Below the pieces are notes generated by a model. That model had not been told where the DNA came from, made no database searches, and saw nothing but the letters and a program-made list of their open reading frames with translations. Source: Heliorestis convoluta (GTDB taxonomy: Bacteria > Bacillota > Desulfitobacteriia > Heliobacteriales > Heliobacteriaceae). From it: 64,000 bases of DNA. Both the position numbers and the translations under genes were made by a program. The DNA lies in NCBI RefSeq assembly GCF_009649955.1, contig NZ_CP045875.1, positions 434,001 through 498,000 on the forward strand, written 5' to 3'. Within the stretch, counting starts at the first letter, position 1, and each line of letters starts with the position of its first letter. This document shows positions 50,603 through 62,000 of this stretch, one piece after another.

Positions 50603-51604
50603 TTGAAGTGGGCTTTGGTTCTAAGCGGTGGCGGTTCTAAAGGTGCCGCTCATATTGGTGTTATTCAAGCTCTTGAAGAGGCGAAGTTAAGGCCTTCGAT
50701 GGTTATTGGAGTTAGTGCTGGTAGTTTTGTTGCTTCCTTGTATGGAACAGGCTATTCATCATCGGAGATGTTGTCTATTACGAGAAAGTATCATGATCAT
50801 TTTCTTTTTGACTTTGACTGGCGCTGGGCTTGGCATGCTCTACTTGGTCTTTTTTATAAAATCTGTGGAAAACCTTCTCTTTCCCTTTGGCCACGTATAC
50901 CGAACGGGATTTTGCGTGGGCGACAATTTGAACGACTTTTGGAGCGCATCTGGGATCAACAATGTCTTGATGGTACATCTCCGCCTGTTGTTATTACGGC
51001 TACCGATCTTGTGACTGGTTCTTCAATCTGCTTTTTACCAAAAGGGCTATCCCCTCTTCGTCCTTTGCCTTACCGGCGTTTCCTTTATGATGTACCTATC
51101 GCGAGGGCCGTTCGGTCGAGTTGTGGTGTACCTGGTGTTTTTCAACCTCTTTATATGGACTCTATGGCTCTTGTTGATGGGGCCGTTCGCTCCAATCTGC
51201 CTGCCGATATAGCCCAGGCACTGGGCGCCGAAAAAGTTATTTGTGTTAATTTGCGCAATCCTGATCTTCCCGGTCATTCTACAAAGAATTTGATTGAAAC
51301 AATGCTACGCTCCTTAGATATTCTAGGCTATGAAACAGATCTTCGCACACTTCAAGAAGGTGCTGACTTGGTTCTTGAACCTTCTGTAACGATGTCTGTT
51401 TTTGATTTTAGCCAAATTGATGGAGCCGTTCAATCAGGCTATAAAACGACTCTTTCTGCATTGCCAGAAATTCGACGAATCTTAGAAAGTCCAAAAAAGA
51501 AAATAGTAGAGAAAGAGCGGCCCCTATCATCTAATCACTTACAAGCACAGATACCATCGAAACCACAGATCCGTTTCAATGGCAGAAAAAAACCCCTGGC
51601 GTGA
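50603..51604 (+). CDS. Patatin-like phospholipase
   Basis: A 333-aa Ser/Asp hydrolase: oxyanion loop LSGGGSKGAAHIG (about residues 7-19), nucleophile elbow GVSAGS (about 37-42) and catalytic Asp in ALVDGAVRSNLP (about 189-200). These are the RssA/YlbK-type cytoplasmic lipases that hydrolyse acyl chains of membrane lipids. The C-terminal 60 residues are basic and Pro/Lys-rich. TTG 50603 is used with AGGTG upstream. Monocistronic, with a terminator after. Confidence 0.9.
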   Translation: MKWALVLSGGGSKGAAHIGVIQALEEAKLRPSMVIGVSAGSFVASLYGTGYSSSEMLSITRKYHDHFLFDFDWRWAWHALLGLFYKICGKPSLSLWPRIPNGILRGRQFERLLERIWDQQCLDGTSPPVVITATDLVTGSSICFLPKGLSPLRPLPYRRFLYDVPIARAVRSSCGVPGVFQPLYMDSMALVDGAVRSNLPADIAQALGAEKVICVNLRNPDLPGHSTKNLIETMLRSLDILGYETDLRTLQEGADLVLEPSVTMSVFDFSQIDGAVQSGYKTTLSALPEIRRILESPKKKIVEKERPLSSNHLQAQIPSKPQIRFNGRKKPLA

Positions 51605-51640
51605 TTTCGCTACATTAGCGATAGGCCGGGGGATTTTTTT
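51584..51640 (+). terminator. Terminator after the patatin gene
   Basis: AACCCCTGGC pairs with GCCGGGGGATT (one mismatch), with a second small CGCTA/TAGCG stem inside, then TTTTTTT. Confidence 0.8.
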
Positions 51641-52214
51641 ATGCACCATAGGCTAAAATAATAGACTGGGCAATAGACTTAATACTCGTTCGCTTGTTCA
51701 TAGCTTGCTTTTGTATTCTCCGGAAAGCTTCTGTTTCACTGAGCCCTTGATGATTCATTAACAAGCCTTTTGCTTTTTCCACAAGTTTACGTGTCATTAG
51801 GGTATCTTTAAGCTTGTTAATTTCTTGTTCAAGCTTGATTACTTCTCGATAACGACTTACAGCAATATTCATCATCGGTTCTAGTGTTGTAATATTTACG
51901 GGCTTTCGTAGATATGGAATGACCGTCTCGCTTTCTGATCGACCATACATTCCTATGTAGTTAGATTCTACTAATAGAATGACTGCACAAAGTCTTTCTT
52001 CTTCAATAATCTCAGCTACATGTTCTCCATCTCGTAACGAAGCGTTATGTGTGATAAAAGCAAGATCGGGGGTCAGTCGACGTAGGACTTTCAAAGTCTC
52101 TAAGCTACTCCTAGCTTCCCCCACTACAAAATGACCCAGTGTATGCAAAATTTTCTTTAGCTCTTTGCGTTGATTTTCATCGCTATCACCAATAATAACT
52201 TTCAAACTGTGCAT
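51639..52214 (-). CDS. ANTAR-domain regulator with a degenerate receiver domain
   Basis: A 191-aa protein: an N-terminal receiver-like domain (about residues 1-120) and an ANTAR RNA-binding domain (about 130-188; LMTRKLVEKAKGLLMNHQGL then SETEAFRRIQKQAM). The acidic pair (D10, D12) and switch Lys (LRKPV) are kept, but the phosphoacceptor position after PDLAFI is Thr (T55), so it cannot be phosphorylated in the usual way. ANTAR proteins act by antitermination at paired RNA hairpins. It has no partner kinase here. Confidence 0.88.
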   Translation of the reverse strand: MHSLKVIIGDSDENQRKELKKILHTLGHFVVGEARSSLETLKVLRRLTPDLAFITHNASLRDGEHVAEIIEEERLCAVILLVESNYIGMYGRSESETVIPYLRKPVNITTLEPMMNIAVSRYREVIKLEQEINKLKDTLMTRKLVEKAKGLLMNHQGLSETEAFRRIQKQAMNKRTSIKSIAQSIILAYGA

Positions 52215-52466
52215 AACTTCTCGCCCCCATCGTTATCACTGTAACATGTCTGTATAACTAGACATTACTACCACTGGAATTCCAGAAGCATATCAGGATT
52301 GTATTCTCTGTTTTGTAATTATATCCTATGATTTTTTTTCTTCTTGCTTTTATTGTAACGACAGAATAAGGAGACGTCAAAGGCTTCAGCTTATGTATAC
52401 ATAATTCTTACAGTATATCTTGTGATATAATTGTAGAATAAAGAATTATTTTTAGAGGAGAAAACG

Positions 52467-53267
52467 ATGGATTACCTCGTTCTTATAGTAATTGGACTTT
52501 TTGCCGGTGCTCTTGGTTCTCTCGTAGGTGTTGGAGGTGGCTTTGTTGTCATTCCTCTTTTACTTCTCTATTTTGATTACCCTCCTACTTGGGCGGTTGC
52601 AACTTCTTTAACCTTTATCTTTTTCAATTCACTGTCTAGTTCTTTAGCTTATAATCAGCAGAAACGTATCGATTTCAAAACAGGCCTTCCTTTTGCTATC
52701 AGTACCATTCCTGGTGCAATAGCTGGTGCTTTTATCATCCCATACTTTGGAGAGCGAACTTTTGACAATGCCTTTGGGTTCTTACTAATCGCAGTTTCTC
52801 TTTTTATGCTTTTTCGACCCCAAGGTCCTGCCAAAGATCGCTCTCCTGCTTGGATGGGCCCTAAAATGACTAGAGAGTTTATTGATGCTCGTGGCGAAAA
52901 GCATCAATATTCCTTTAGTCTTCGTTTTGGGATGCTTTTAAGCTTTGGCGTTGGTTTTTTATCCAGTCTTTTTGGCATTGGAGGTGGCATTATCCATGTG
53001 CCGGCCATGACCTTGTTATTGGGCATACCTCCTCATATTGCAACGGCTACCTCAATGTTTATTCTCACCATTTCCACCCTAGTCGCTTCTTTTGCCCATT
53101 TTACACAAGGGAATGTGCAGTGGATGACTGCTCTTTTTCTGGCACTAGGGGCTCTCGTGGGAGGACAGGTTGGTGCTCGATTGGCTCCCTTAATCAAAGG
53201 GGCTCTCTTGATGCGTATTTTTGCAATTTTGATGTTTATTTTGGCAATTCAGTTGTTGACGAAGTAG
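52467..53267 (+). CDS. TauE/SafE-family anion exporter/permease
   Basis: A 266-aa membrane protein with eight helices and the two-fold repeat of the family: GSLVGVGGGFVVIPLLLLYF (about residues 17-36) and SLFGIGGGIIHVPAMTLLLG (about 171-190). Members move sulfite, sulfonates or other small organic anions. AGAGGAG precedes ATG 52467 and a TATAAT box lies about 45 bp upstream; a terminator follows. Confidence 0.92.
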   Translation: MDYLVLIVIGLFAGALGSLVGVGGGFVVIPLLLLYFDYPPTWAVATSLTFIFFNSLSSSLAYNQQKRIDFKTGLPFAISTIPGAIAGAFIIPYFGERTFDNAFGFLLIAVSLFMLFRPQGPAKDRSPAWMGPKMTREFIDARGEKHQYSFSLRFGMLLSFGVGFLSSLFGIGGGIIHVPAMTLLLGIPPHIATATSMFILTISTLVASFAHFTQGNVQWMTALFLALGALVGGQVGARLAPLIKGALLMRIFAILMFILAIQLLTK

Positions 53268-53274
53268 GAAATAG

Positions 53275-53315
53275 AGAAAGAGCAAGCTCGATATTGGCTT
53301 GCTCTTTTTGTAGAA
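53275..53315 (+). terminator. Terminator after the TauE gene
   Basis: AAGAGCAAGC pairs with GCTTGCTCTT, then TTTG. It is followed by the convergent pyk gene. Confidence 0.85.
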
Positions 53316-53348
53316 AATTTTTGCTTGTTGTTACAGATGATTGGGACT

Positions 53349-55100
53349 TTAGAGCACTTGGGCTGTTCCTGCGTAGATTAGGCCTCGTTCTGAGTCTAAA
53401 GTTATTTCCATGCCTTCTTGAAGAGCTTCCATGGCATCTTGGACGCCTACAATTACGGGAATGTTGTAGTGAAGACCTACAATGGCCGCATGAGAGGTGA
53501 GTCCTCCTTCTACTGTGACAATGCCACTGCAGCGCTCAATGGCTGGAATATATTCTTTATCTGTTCCAAGCGTAACGATAATTTGACCTTCTTTTACTTG
53601 TTCAGCTTCTTTGGCGTTGCGACAAAGTGCGACTGTTCCAACAGAGGTCAATTTTCCAATACCCATTCCACGGGCTGCGATTTTTCCAGTGATATGGACT
53701 TTGACCATGTTGGTTGTCCCAGATACACCAACAGGTACGCCTGCTGTTATGATGACAAGATCGCCTGATTGGATACGCTTCTCTTTCTGTGCTGATTCTA
53801 TCGCTTCTGCTAGCATGTCATCGGTGCCCGTTCTTTCTCGTACTTTCATCGGCTCGACGCCCCAGACGATAGCCAATTGTCTCGTCACAGCTTCTTCTGG
53901 CGTCGATGCGATGATGTTACATCGGGGACGGTATCTTGAAACCATTCTTGCTGTAGAGCCTGATTTGGTAAGGGTGATGATCGCTTTGGCAGATAGGTCA
54001 GAAGCAATGACACAAGTGGCATGGCTGATTGAATCTGTCACATTTTTGAAGCTAGCATGTTTACAGCGCGATAGTTTTTCATCCTGGTATAGCATTTCTT
54101 CTGCTCTTTTGGCAATTCTAGCCATCATTTCTACAGCTTCAACAGGATATTTACCAGCTGCTGTTTCTCCGGAAAGCATAATGGCATCGGTACCGTCAAC
54201 GATAGCATTGGCAACATCGGTTGCTTCCGCTCGTGTTGGGCGCGGGTTGCGAATCATTGAGTCGAGCATTTGTGTGGCTGTTATTACCGGTTTGCCCCTA
54301 TTATTACATTTTTCGATAATTTCTTTCTGTACGATAGGCACGTCTTCTGTGGGAATTTCAACACCTAAATCGCCACGAGCAATCATGATTCCATCTGAAA
54401 CTTTGAGGATGCTATCAATGTTTTTGACGCCTTCATGATTTTCGATCTTGGCGATCAGTTGAATGGATGCACCATGTCTTTCTAGAATTCTGCGAATGGC
54501 AAGCACATCAGAACTATCACGGACAAAAGAAATGGCAATAAAGTCGACTTGATGTCTTACAGCAAAAGCCATATCGGCCAATTCTTTTTCAGAAATGGCG
54601 GGTATATTCAAGGACAACCCTGGTACGCTTACGCCTTTACGATTGGTGACTGCCCCACCTCCAACAACGGTACACAAGATCCGATTTCCTTCAATGCGCA
54701 AGACCCTCAGTTCAATGTTACCATCATCAATTAATATGGTAGTACCGATAAAAACATCCTGAGCCAAAGCAGCATAGGAAACAGGTAGGGCTTGTTCATT
54801 GCCTTTTCTACCATCATCTGGATAAAGCCATACTTCTTTATCTTTTTCTAAGATCGCTTTGCCCTCTTCAAGTACACCGATGCGCACTTCTGGCCCTTTG
54901 GTATCGAGTAAGATGCCAATGGGCTCATTCGTCTCTCGAGCTGCTGCTCTCACGGCATTAATTGCTTTTTCATGGTCTTTGTGGCTGCCATGAGAAAAGT
55001 TAAAACGAGCGACTCTCATTCCGGCTCTAATCATTTTTATAAGAGTTGCATGTTCTCCACTTGCAGGACCAATGGTACAGACGATTTTTGTACGTAACAA
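53349..55100 (-). CDS. pyk: Pyruvate kinase with C-terminal PEP-utiliser domain
   Basis: A 583-aa enzyme making pyruvate and ATP from phosphoenolpyruvate. The barrel has MRVARFNFSHGSHKDH, LLDTKGPEVR, SFVRDSSDV, MIARGDLGVEIP and the MLDSM-RNPRPTRAE signature (about residues 270-286). The last 110 residues form the extra domain found in Bacillus-type pyruvate kinases, with the phosphohistidine-like EGGLTSHAAIVG (about 540-551). TTG 55100 follows AGGGGG. It is close to pfkA on the same strand, as in other Clostridia. Confidence 0.96.
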   Translation of the reverse strand: MLRTKIVCTIGPASGEHATLIKMIRAGMRVARFNFSHGSHKDHEKAINAVRAAARETNEPIGILLDTKGPEVRIGVLEEGKAILEKDKEVWLYPDDGRKGNEQALPVSYAALAQDVFIGTTILIDDGNIELRVLRIEGNRILCTVVGGGAVTNRKGVSVPGLSLNIPAISEKELADMAFAVRHQVDFIAISFVRDSSDVLAIRRILERHGASIQLIAKIENHEGVKNIDSILKVSDGIMIARGDLGVEIPTEDVPIVQKEIIEKCNNRGKPVITATQMLDSMIRNPRPTRAEATDVANAIVDGTDAIMLSGETAAGKYPVEAVEMMARIAKRAEEMLYQDEKLSRCKHASFKNVTDSISHATCVIASDLSAKAIITLTKSGSTARMVSRYRPRCNIIASTPEEAVTRQLAIVWGVEPMKVRERTGTDDMLAEAIESAQKEKRIQSGDLVIITAGVPVGVSGTTNMVKVHITGKIAARGMGIGKLTSVGTVALCRNAKEAEQVKEGQIIVTLGTDKEYIPAIERCSGIVTVEGGLTSHAAIVGLHYNIPVIVGVQDAMEALQEGMEITLDSERGLIYAGTAQVL

Positions 55101-55180
55101 TCTTTTGGCCCCCTTTGTCTATTCCAATCTGTCCTTCACTACTATTGTTCCTCTTTGTAATCGGAATATTTTATAGGGCC

Positions 55181-55237
55181 ATAATAAAACCCGCAGGTCT
55201 TTGGTGGATAATTCCATCCAGTAAGACCTCCGGGTTA
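55181..55237 (-). terminator. Terminator between the zinc-ribbon gene and pyk
   Basis: Minus strand AACCCGGAGGTCTT pairs with AAGACCTGCGGGTT and is followed by TTATTA. It could end the upstream transcript or attenuate pyk. Confidence 0.75.
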
Positions 55238-55303
55238 CCTGGTTGATGTTACATTTTTAAGTTGGTTTTTTTGCTTCGTGATTGACGTCTTTCTAAATTA
55301 ACT

Positions 55304-55519
55304 TTAGCCTACTTTGCTATTCTGATAGAGAGGTTGATCGACATATACTCTATCTCGACATTGTGGGCAGGCAAATTCATCATGCCAGACAACTGGAATC
55401 TCGGGATTGACCAATAAATCATGCAAGACCAGTCTAGCACCACATTCTGAGCATGTCGCATCTATGTAGACAGGCCTACCGTCTGGTCTTGGATCATAAG
55501 CAGCAAATTCTTTCATCAT
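55304..55519 (-). CDS. Small zinc-ribbon-like protein
   Basis: A 71-aa protein with two Cys-x2-Cys knuckles (C23/C26 in CSEC and C51/C54 in CPQC), spaced as in zinc ribbons. The rest is short and polar. ATG 55519 follows GGAGGTGATGACC. It lies between pfkA and pyk. Function unknown. Confidence 0.75.
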   Translation of the reverse strand: MMKEFAAYDPRPDGRPVYIDATCSECGARLVLHDLLVNPEIPVVWHDEFACPQCRDRVYVDQPLYQNSKVG

Positions 55520-55641
55520 TGGTCATCACCTCCTCACGATGTACTATCAATTTCGAAAACATTATACCATGAAAAGCCAAAAAAATCTGTTAAGAAAGAT
55601 TAAACAAAAGTTTAAATCGTGTTATGACTGTTTCGATTCTG

Positions 55642-56637
<996 letters not shown>

Positions 56638-56702
56638 TTATCATGCCCTGCACCAAGATATTTCAGAACAGCTTCGTCATGACAGGAAATATTATGCATT
56701 TT

Positions 56703-57656
56703 TTAGATATCTAATGCATTTAAGCCCATACGGCGGTATTTTTCGTATCTTTTAGAGAGTAGATCCTCTTTGGATTGTAGCAATGCCGATAGCTCTTCTT
56801 CTAGGGCTTTTTCTAGTTCCTGGGCTGCACCAGCAGGATCACGGTGAGCACCACCTGAAGGCTCAGGAACAATGCGATCAATCACCTTTAGTTCATAAAG
56901 GCGCTCCGCTGTGATGCCCATCGCGCTGGCTGCTCTCGGTGCCTGTGTGGAATCTTTAAAAAGAATGGACGCCGCTGATTCCGGTGAAGCAACGGAGTAA
57001 ATAGCATGCTCCATCATCAAAAGCCGATCGCCTACGCCAAGGGCCAATGCGCCTCCACTACCACCTTCTCCAATGACGACAGAAATAATCGGTACTGGGA
57101 AAGTGGCCATTTCAAAAAGGTTGCGTGCAATGGCTTCAGCTTGTCCTCGTTCTTCAGCGCCAATACCACAGTAGGCACCGGGTGTATCAATAAAACAGAT
57201 AATAGGCCTGTTGAACTTAGCGGCTTGTCGCATCAAACGAAGTGCTTTTCTGTATCCCTCTGGATGAGGCATGCCAAAGTTGCGATATAAGTTCTCTTTC
57301 GTGTCTCTGCCTTTTACATGACCAATAACGGTTACGGGCCGATTGTGAAAAAGACCAATGCCGCCGAAAATAGCCGGATCATCTCCGTAAAGGCGATCCC
57401 CTTTTAGTTCAAAAAAGTTCTCCACGAGCAAGCGAGTATATTCGACACTGTTAGGGCGCAAAGGATGGCGTGCCAACTGGGCTTGTTGCCAGGGCGTAAG
57501 ATTCTGATAGATATTCTTTTTCAGTTCCTGCGCCTTTTTCTCTAAAGTAACAATCTCACCGACGAGATCGAGGTTTTTATCACGGGTAAAAGCTCGTAAT
57601 TCCTCTATCTTGGCTTCTAATTCATAGAGAGGCTTTTCAAAGTCCAGTGGTGCCAT
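56703..57656 (-). CDS. accA: Acetyl-CoA carboxylase carboxyltransferase alpha subunit
   Basis: A 317-aa subunit that with AccD transfers carboxyl from biotin to acetyl-CoA, the first step of fatty-acid synthesis. Typical segments are [59 protein letters not shown] and [18 protein letters not shown] 57656 has AAGGAGGG upstream and overlaps the end of accD by 20 bp, so the two are coupled. Confidence 0.96.
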   Translation of the reverse strand: MAPLDFEKPLYELEAKIEELRAFTRDKNLDLVGEIVTLEKKAQELKKNIYQNLTPWQQAQLARHPLRPNSVEYTRLLVENFFELKGDRLYGDDPAIFGGIGLFHNRPVTVIGHVKGRDTKENLYRNFGMPHPEGYRKALRLMRQAAKFNRPIICFIDTPGAYCGIGAEERGQAEAIARNLFEMATFPVPIISVVIGEGGSGGALALGVGDRLLMMEHAIYSVASPESAASILFKDSTQAPRAASAMGITAERLYELKVIDRIVPEPSGGAHRDPAGAAQELEKALEEELSALLQSKEDLLSKRYEKYRRMGLNALDI

Positions 57657-58449
57657 CGCTGCTCCCTCCTTCGTTTCCTGCTCTATGTAAAGCAAGCAGG
57701 ATTGCCAGTTCTTTGCGCATCTCTGTTCGATTCATAATGAGATCGACCATGCCATGCTTTTGTAAAAATTCTGCACGTTGAAAACCTTCCGGCAATTTCT
57801 GGCGAATGGTTTGCTCAATGACGCGAGGTCCTGTAAAGCCAATTAAGGCACCTGGTTCGGCAATGATGACGTCGCCTAGCATAGCAAAACTTGCAGTGAC
57901 ACCACCCGTTGTCGGGTCGGTAAGTACTGAAAAGTAAGGTACACCTTTTTCAGCAAGACTACTTAGTGCTGCACTGGTACGAGCCATCTGCATCAAAGAA
58001 AGAACGCCTTCTTGCATTCTGGCGCCACCAGATGCGCAAAAAAGGATTAAAGGACAGTTATGGTCACGGGCGCCTTCGATGGCACGAACAATCTTTTCAC
58101 CGACTACGGTGCCCATGGAAGCCATAATAAAGCGAGGATCCATAATACCTACAACAACATTATGGCCATCTACCTTGCCTATCCCTGTAAGAATGGCTTC
58201 CGATAAAGATGTGTCTCGCTGCGATTTTGCTACTTTTTCTTTGTAGCCTGGAAACTCGAGTGGATCTTTTGACGTAATCTCTCGATCCCATTCCACAAAA
58301 GTATCGGTATCAAAAAGCATTTGGACTCGTTCATGAGCTGTCATCCGAAAATGAAAGTCACATTTGGGACAAACTTTATAATTCTTTTCTAGCTCTTTTG
58401 TCAAGAAAATTTCTTGACATTGGTTACATTTGATCCATAGACCATCCAT
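57637..58449 (-). CDS. accD: Acetyl-CoA carboxylase carboxyltransferase beta subunit
   Basis: A 270-aa partner of AccA. It starts with a four-cysteine zinc ribbon (C8, C11, C27, C30: KCNQC and VCPKC) and continues with the crotonase-like fold: [58 protein letters not shown]. This is the usual bacterial length. The N-terminus is close to the preceding small gene (50 bp). Confidence 0.96.
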   Translation of the reverse strand: MDGLWIKCNQCQEIFLTKELEKNYKVCPKCDFHFRMTAHERVQMLFDTDTFVEWDREITSKDPLEFPGYKEKVAKSQRDTSLSEAILTGIGKVDGHNVVVGIMDPRFIMASMGTVVGEKIVRAIEGARDHNCPLILFCASGGARMQEGVLSLMQMARTSAALSSLAEKGVPYFSVLTDPTTGGVTASFAMLGDVIIAEPGALIGFTGPRVIEQTIRQKLPEGFQRAEFLQKHGMVDLIMNRTEMRKELAILLALHRAGNEGGSSDGTTGL

Positions 58450-58499
58450 TTGAACCGCGCCCTTCCTTACTGGAGTAGGAGCTTTCTCTACTAGAAATA

Positions 58500-58700
58500 T
58501 TAACTACCGAGGGCCCCACTAATAATTTCATGAGCTTCTTCTGCTTCTGATTCTGGCACAAGAATCTCAACTGAACCAGAGTCACCCAAGTGGGGGACTC
58601 CTACTGGCCTTAACATGACAAGCAGTCCTTCTGTCGTTAGGACGTTTTTCAATGTATCAGCAGTACTACGATTGGGCGCAATATATACTACAGTCCACAC
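58500..58700 (-). CDS. Small DUF2007-like (ferredoxin-fold) protein
   Basis: A 66-aa protein with a beta-alpha-beta-beta-alpha pattern ([20 protein letters not shown], then [19 protein letters not shown]), as in DUF2007 'signal-transducing' proteins, which often sit beside accD in Clostridia. GTG 58700, with GAGGTG at 6 nt, is preferred to GTG 58709. Function unknown. Confidence 0.75.
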   Translation of the reverse strand: MWTVVYIAPNRSTADTLKNVLTTEGLLVMLRPVGVPHLGDSGSVEILVPESEAEEAHEIISGALGS

Positions 58701-58755
58701 AAGGTTCACCTCACAATAATTGGCTATATTTTACCGCTTGTCTTACCCTATTTTC

Positions 58756-58989
58756 TTAACTACCTGCTTCAACTTCTCCATGCTTGGTGTAAACCGTAGC
58801 TTTGCCTCGAATCTTCATGGCTGACGTATGTTCAGTGAATTGAACAACCATGACTTCGCCTTTGTCTAGTTTTTCAGAATGATGAAAACGAGTATCTTTG
58901 CCTCTCGTCAAGCCAATGATAGTTACACCATTTTCTAATGCTTTAACAACGAGGTAGTCGCCTGCAATAATTTGTTCCTTTTCTTGCAA
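58756..58989 (-). CDS. mtrB: Tryptophan RNA-binding attenuation protein (TRAP)
   Basis: A 77-aa protein closely matching Bacillus Mtr[21 protein letters not shown], then [20 protein letters not shown] and SAMKIRGKA. The residues that bind GAG/UAG triplets in Bacillus TRAP (K37, K56, R58) correspond to K40, K59 and R61 here. TRAP forms an 11-mer ring that, with tryptophan bound, wraps trp leader RNA. TTG 58989 follows AAGGTG at 8 nt; GTG 58998 is the alternative. No trp gene or anti-TRAP is in the window. Confidence 0.95.
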   Translation of the reverse strand: MQEKEQIIAGDYLVVKALENGVTIIGLTRGKDTRFHHSEKLDKGEVMVVQFTEHTSAMKIRGKATVYTKHGEVEAGS

Positions 58990-59092
58990 AGGGAACACAC
59001 CTTCCCTCTTAAATTGCTAGATCTTATTAAGAATAGCATGTTTTTGGTTTTTAATGCAAATTGAGCTGGAAAAAAAACTCTTTTTTCTTTTC

Positions 59093-62000
59093 CTATGCCC
59101 TTTTTTGGATCCTTTTAACCGTCATGACGTCGGAACCAATATATATTTCAAGCTCTCTTTTTAAGTGTATACTTTCCTGGATCCAGTAAGGTTGCGCTAG
59201 TTGAAAAGCTCTACAGTCTTTCAGGAAAAGAAGTTGAACGGGCGTAGATCCTTGGTATTTTTGAAGAATTTCCAATAGGCCCTCTGCGACTTTCTTATCA
59301 TAGGAAGCAAAAGGCAAACGCAAAACCACCACCTTCTCTGTTCTTTCTTGGGTTTCAGGACTTCCTAGGGCTTTTCTTGCTACTATCGATGGTTCTTCTG
59401 GTTGAAGACTATCTTTCTGTAGAAGCGTAATACGTTCAGAAAAGACTTTTCTATTTTCTTCTTCGTAATGAATCTTTCCTTCTAAAATTATAATTCCTTC
59501 TTCAATTAATTGACTGCTATAGCGGTTATAGGTGCGTGGAAAGACCAATACTTCGATTGCACTAGCCCAGTCTTCTAAAGTAAAGTACGCCATCACCTCA
59601 CCACGTTTGGTCGTTGTCCTGCGCAGTCCATGAATGGAGCCTCCTAGAATAACTCTCTTCTGATCCATTTCACGCTGAATCTGGGCAATCGCTAGAGAGG
59701 TTCTTCTTTCTATGTATGGACGCACTTCTTCTAAGGGATGTCCACTAAAGTAAAAGCCGAGCAATTCTTTTTCCATTGTTAAAAGATCGGCATGGGGAAA
59801 CTCTGAGACAGCAGGCAAAGGAAAGTAGTCACTGGTTTTTTGGTCTTCTTCCATACTTTTTTCAGCGCCAAAGTCAAAAAGGTTCATCTGTCCTGAAGCC
59901 AGGTCTCGCTGACGAATCTCAGCCACTTCTAAAGATTTATCGAGTGCCATCAGCAAAGGCCTTCTTTGACCGAGTGAAGACATGGCGCCTGCTTTGATTA
60001 AACTTTCGAGAACTCTTCGATTTGCTTGTCTACAATCAACACGAATGCAAAAGTCAAGGAGGCTACGAAAAGGACCCTCTTTTTCTCGGGCGAGTAAAAT
60101 GGCTTCGATAGCATTTTTGCCTACGTTTTTTACTGCAGCCAGACCAAAGCGGATTTGATCTTTTTGATTCTCTTCCCTTACTACAGTGAAATCTACTTCT
60201 GAAGCGTTTACATCAGGCGGCAATACTTTGATGTCTTTTTGTCGGCAGGCGTCAATATACTGCGCCACTTTCTCAGCACTATCAGCAGCACTTGTAAGCA
60301 AGGCAGCCATAAATTCAACGGGGTAATTGGCTTTTAAGTACGCTGTCTGGTAGGCAATCAAAGCATAGGCAGCAGAATGACTTTTGTTAAAACCATAGCC
60401 TGCAAAATATTCCATGAGGTCAAAGATTTGTCCTGCTGTCTCACTGGAGATGCTATTTCTTTCTGCTCCTTCGATAAATTGTCGACGCAATCCTGCAATA
60501 ACTTCCGGTTTTTTCTTGCCCATGGCACGACGAAGCATATCGGCTTCTCCCAGTGTGAAGCCGGCAAGGTCACTCGCAATGCGCATTACTTGTTCTTGGT
60601 AGAGGATTACACCATAGGTATCTTGTAAAATCGGTTCTAAGGCTGGGTGAAGATATTCTACGGCTTTACGAAGATGTTTGCGAGCAATGAAGTCTTCAAC
60701 CATGCCTGATTGCAGAGGACCAGGTCGATACAAGGCAACAAGGGCCACAATATCCTCAAAGTGTGTCGGCTTGAGTTCTTTGAGGATGGCTCTTAATCCT
60801 GCGCTTTCTAGCTGAAAGACACCTAGACTGTCGGCTCGCCCTAGTAAATGATAGGTCTTCTCGTCATCAAGAGGCAGTTTTTTGAGTTCGATATGATGGC
60901 CTCTGCTTTTGGCTATTTTCTTAACAACATCACCAAGTAAAGTTAATGTTTTGAGACCAAGAATATCTACTTTTAATAAACCAATCTCTTCGACTTGATC
61001 TTTGGCAAACTGCGTAGTCGCTCCTTCTTCTGAACCTCTTTGTACAGGCAAGTAATCGACCAGTGGCGTCGGTGCTATAACGACGCCTGCAGCATGGGTA
61101 GAAGCATGTCGCGGCATACCTTCTAGTGCCTTCGCTGTCTCAATCAGCTTTTCCACAGCTTCATTTTGCTTTAGTTTTTGTAGCTCTGGGCTAATCTGCA
61201 AAGCTTTTTCAATGGTCATGCCCAATTCAGCAGGGATGGCTTTGGCCACTTTGTCGACTTCAGAAAGAGGTAGGTTCAGAACTCGACCTACATCACGAAT
61301 GGCTGCTCGAGCTGCCATCGTTCCAAAGGTAATGATTTGTGCTACTCGCTCCGTACCATACTTTTGAACGACATATTCGATGACTTCGCCACGCCGTTCG
61401 AAGTCAAAATCAATGTCAATATCAGGCATGGATACTCGTTCTGGGTTAAGAAACCGTTCGAAGAGTAAATTGTAAGCCAGGGGATCTATGTCTGTAATAG
61501 CAAGAACGTAAGAGACGAGGCTGCCTGCAGCAGAACCACGGCCTGGTCCAACGAGAATGTTATTTTGACGCGAAAAGTTGCAAAAGTCTTGAACAATTAA
61601 GAAGTAGCCTGCAAAACCCATGCGACAAATGGTCTGTAGTTCAAAAGCCAGTCGTTCTTCATAGCCTTTTTTTCCTTCTAGGTCACGCCATATCATACCT
61701 TTTCGGCACAGGAAGAAAAGATATTTCTCTGTTTCTTCCCAGGGTAGTTCAGGCCAAGGTACTGCTTCATTTTGTCTTTTCCATTGTGTAAACTGTGGGT
61801 CTTGGGGAATCGGAAAAGGTGGTAAATGGTTGACGCCAAAGGTAAAGTCTACATTGCAAGCTTCGGCGATGACAATGCTGTTGCGTAAGGCTTCAGGATA
61901 GTCGCCAAAAAGATAGGCCATCTCTTGAGCACTTTTAAGATAAAATTCTTCTCCGTGAAACCGCATCCGTTCACTGTCTTGCAGTGTTTTGCCCATCTGT

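Noticed and set aside
52215-52466. Feature in the gap between the ANTAR and TauE genes
   Set aside because: Apart from a TATAAT box near 52420 and the TauE ribosome binding site I see nothing convincing; the -35 is poor.
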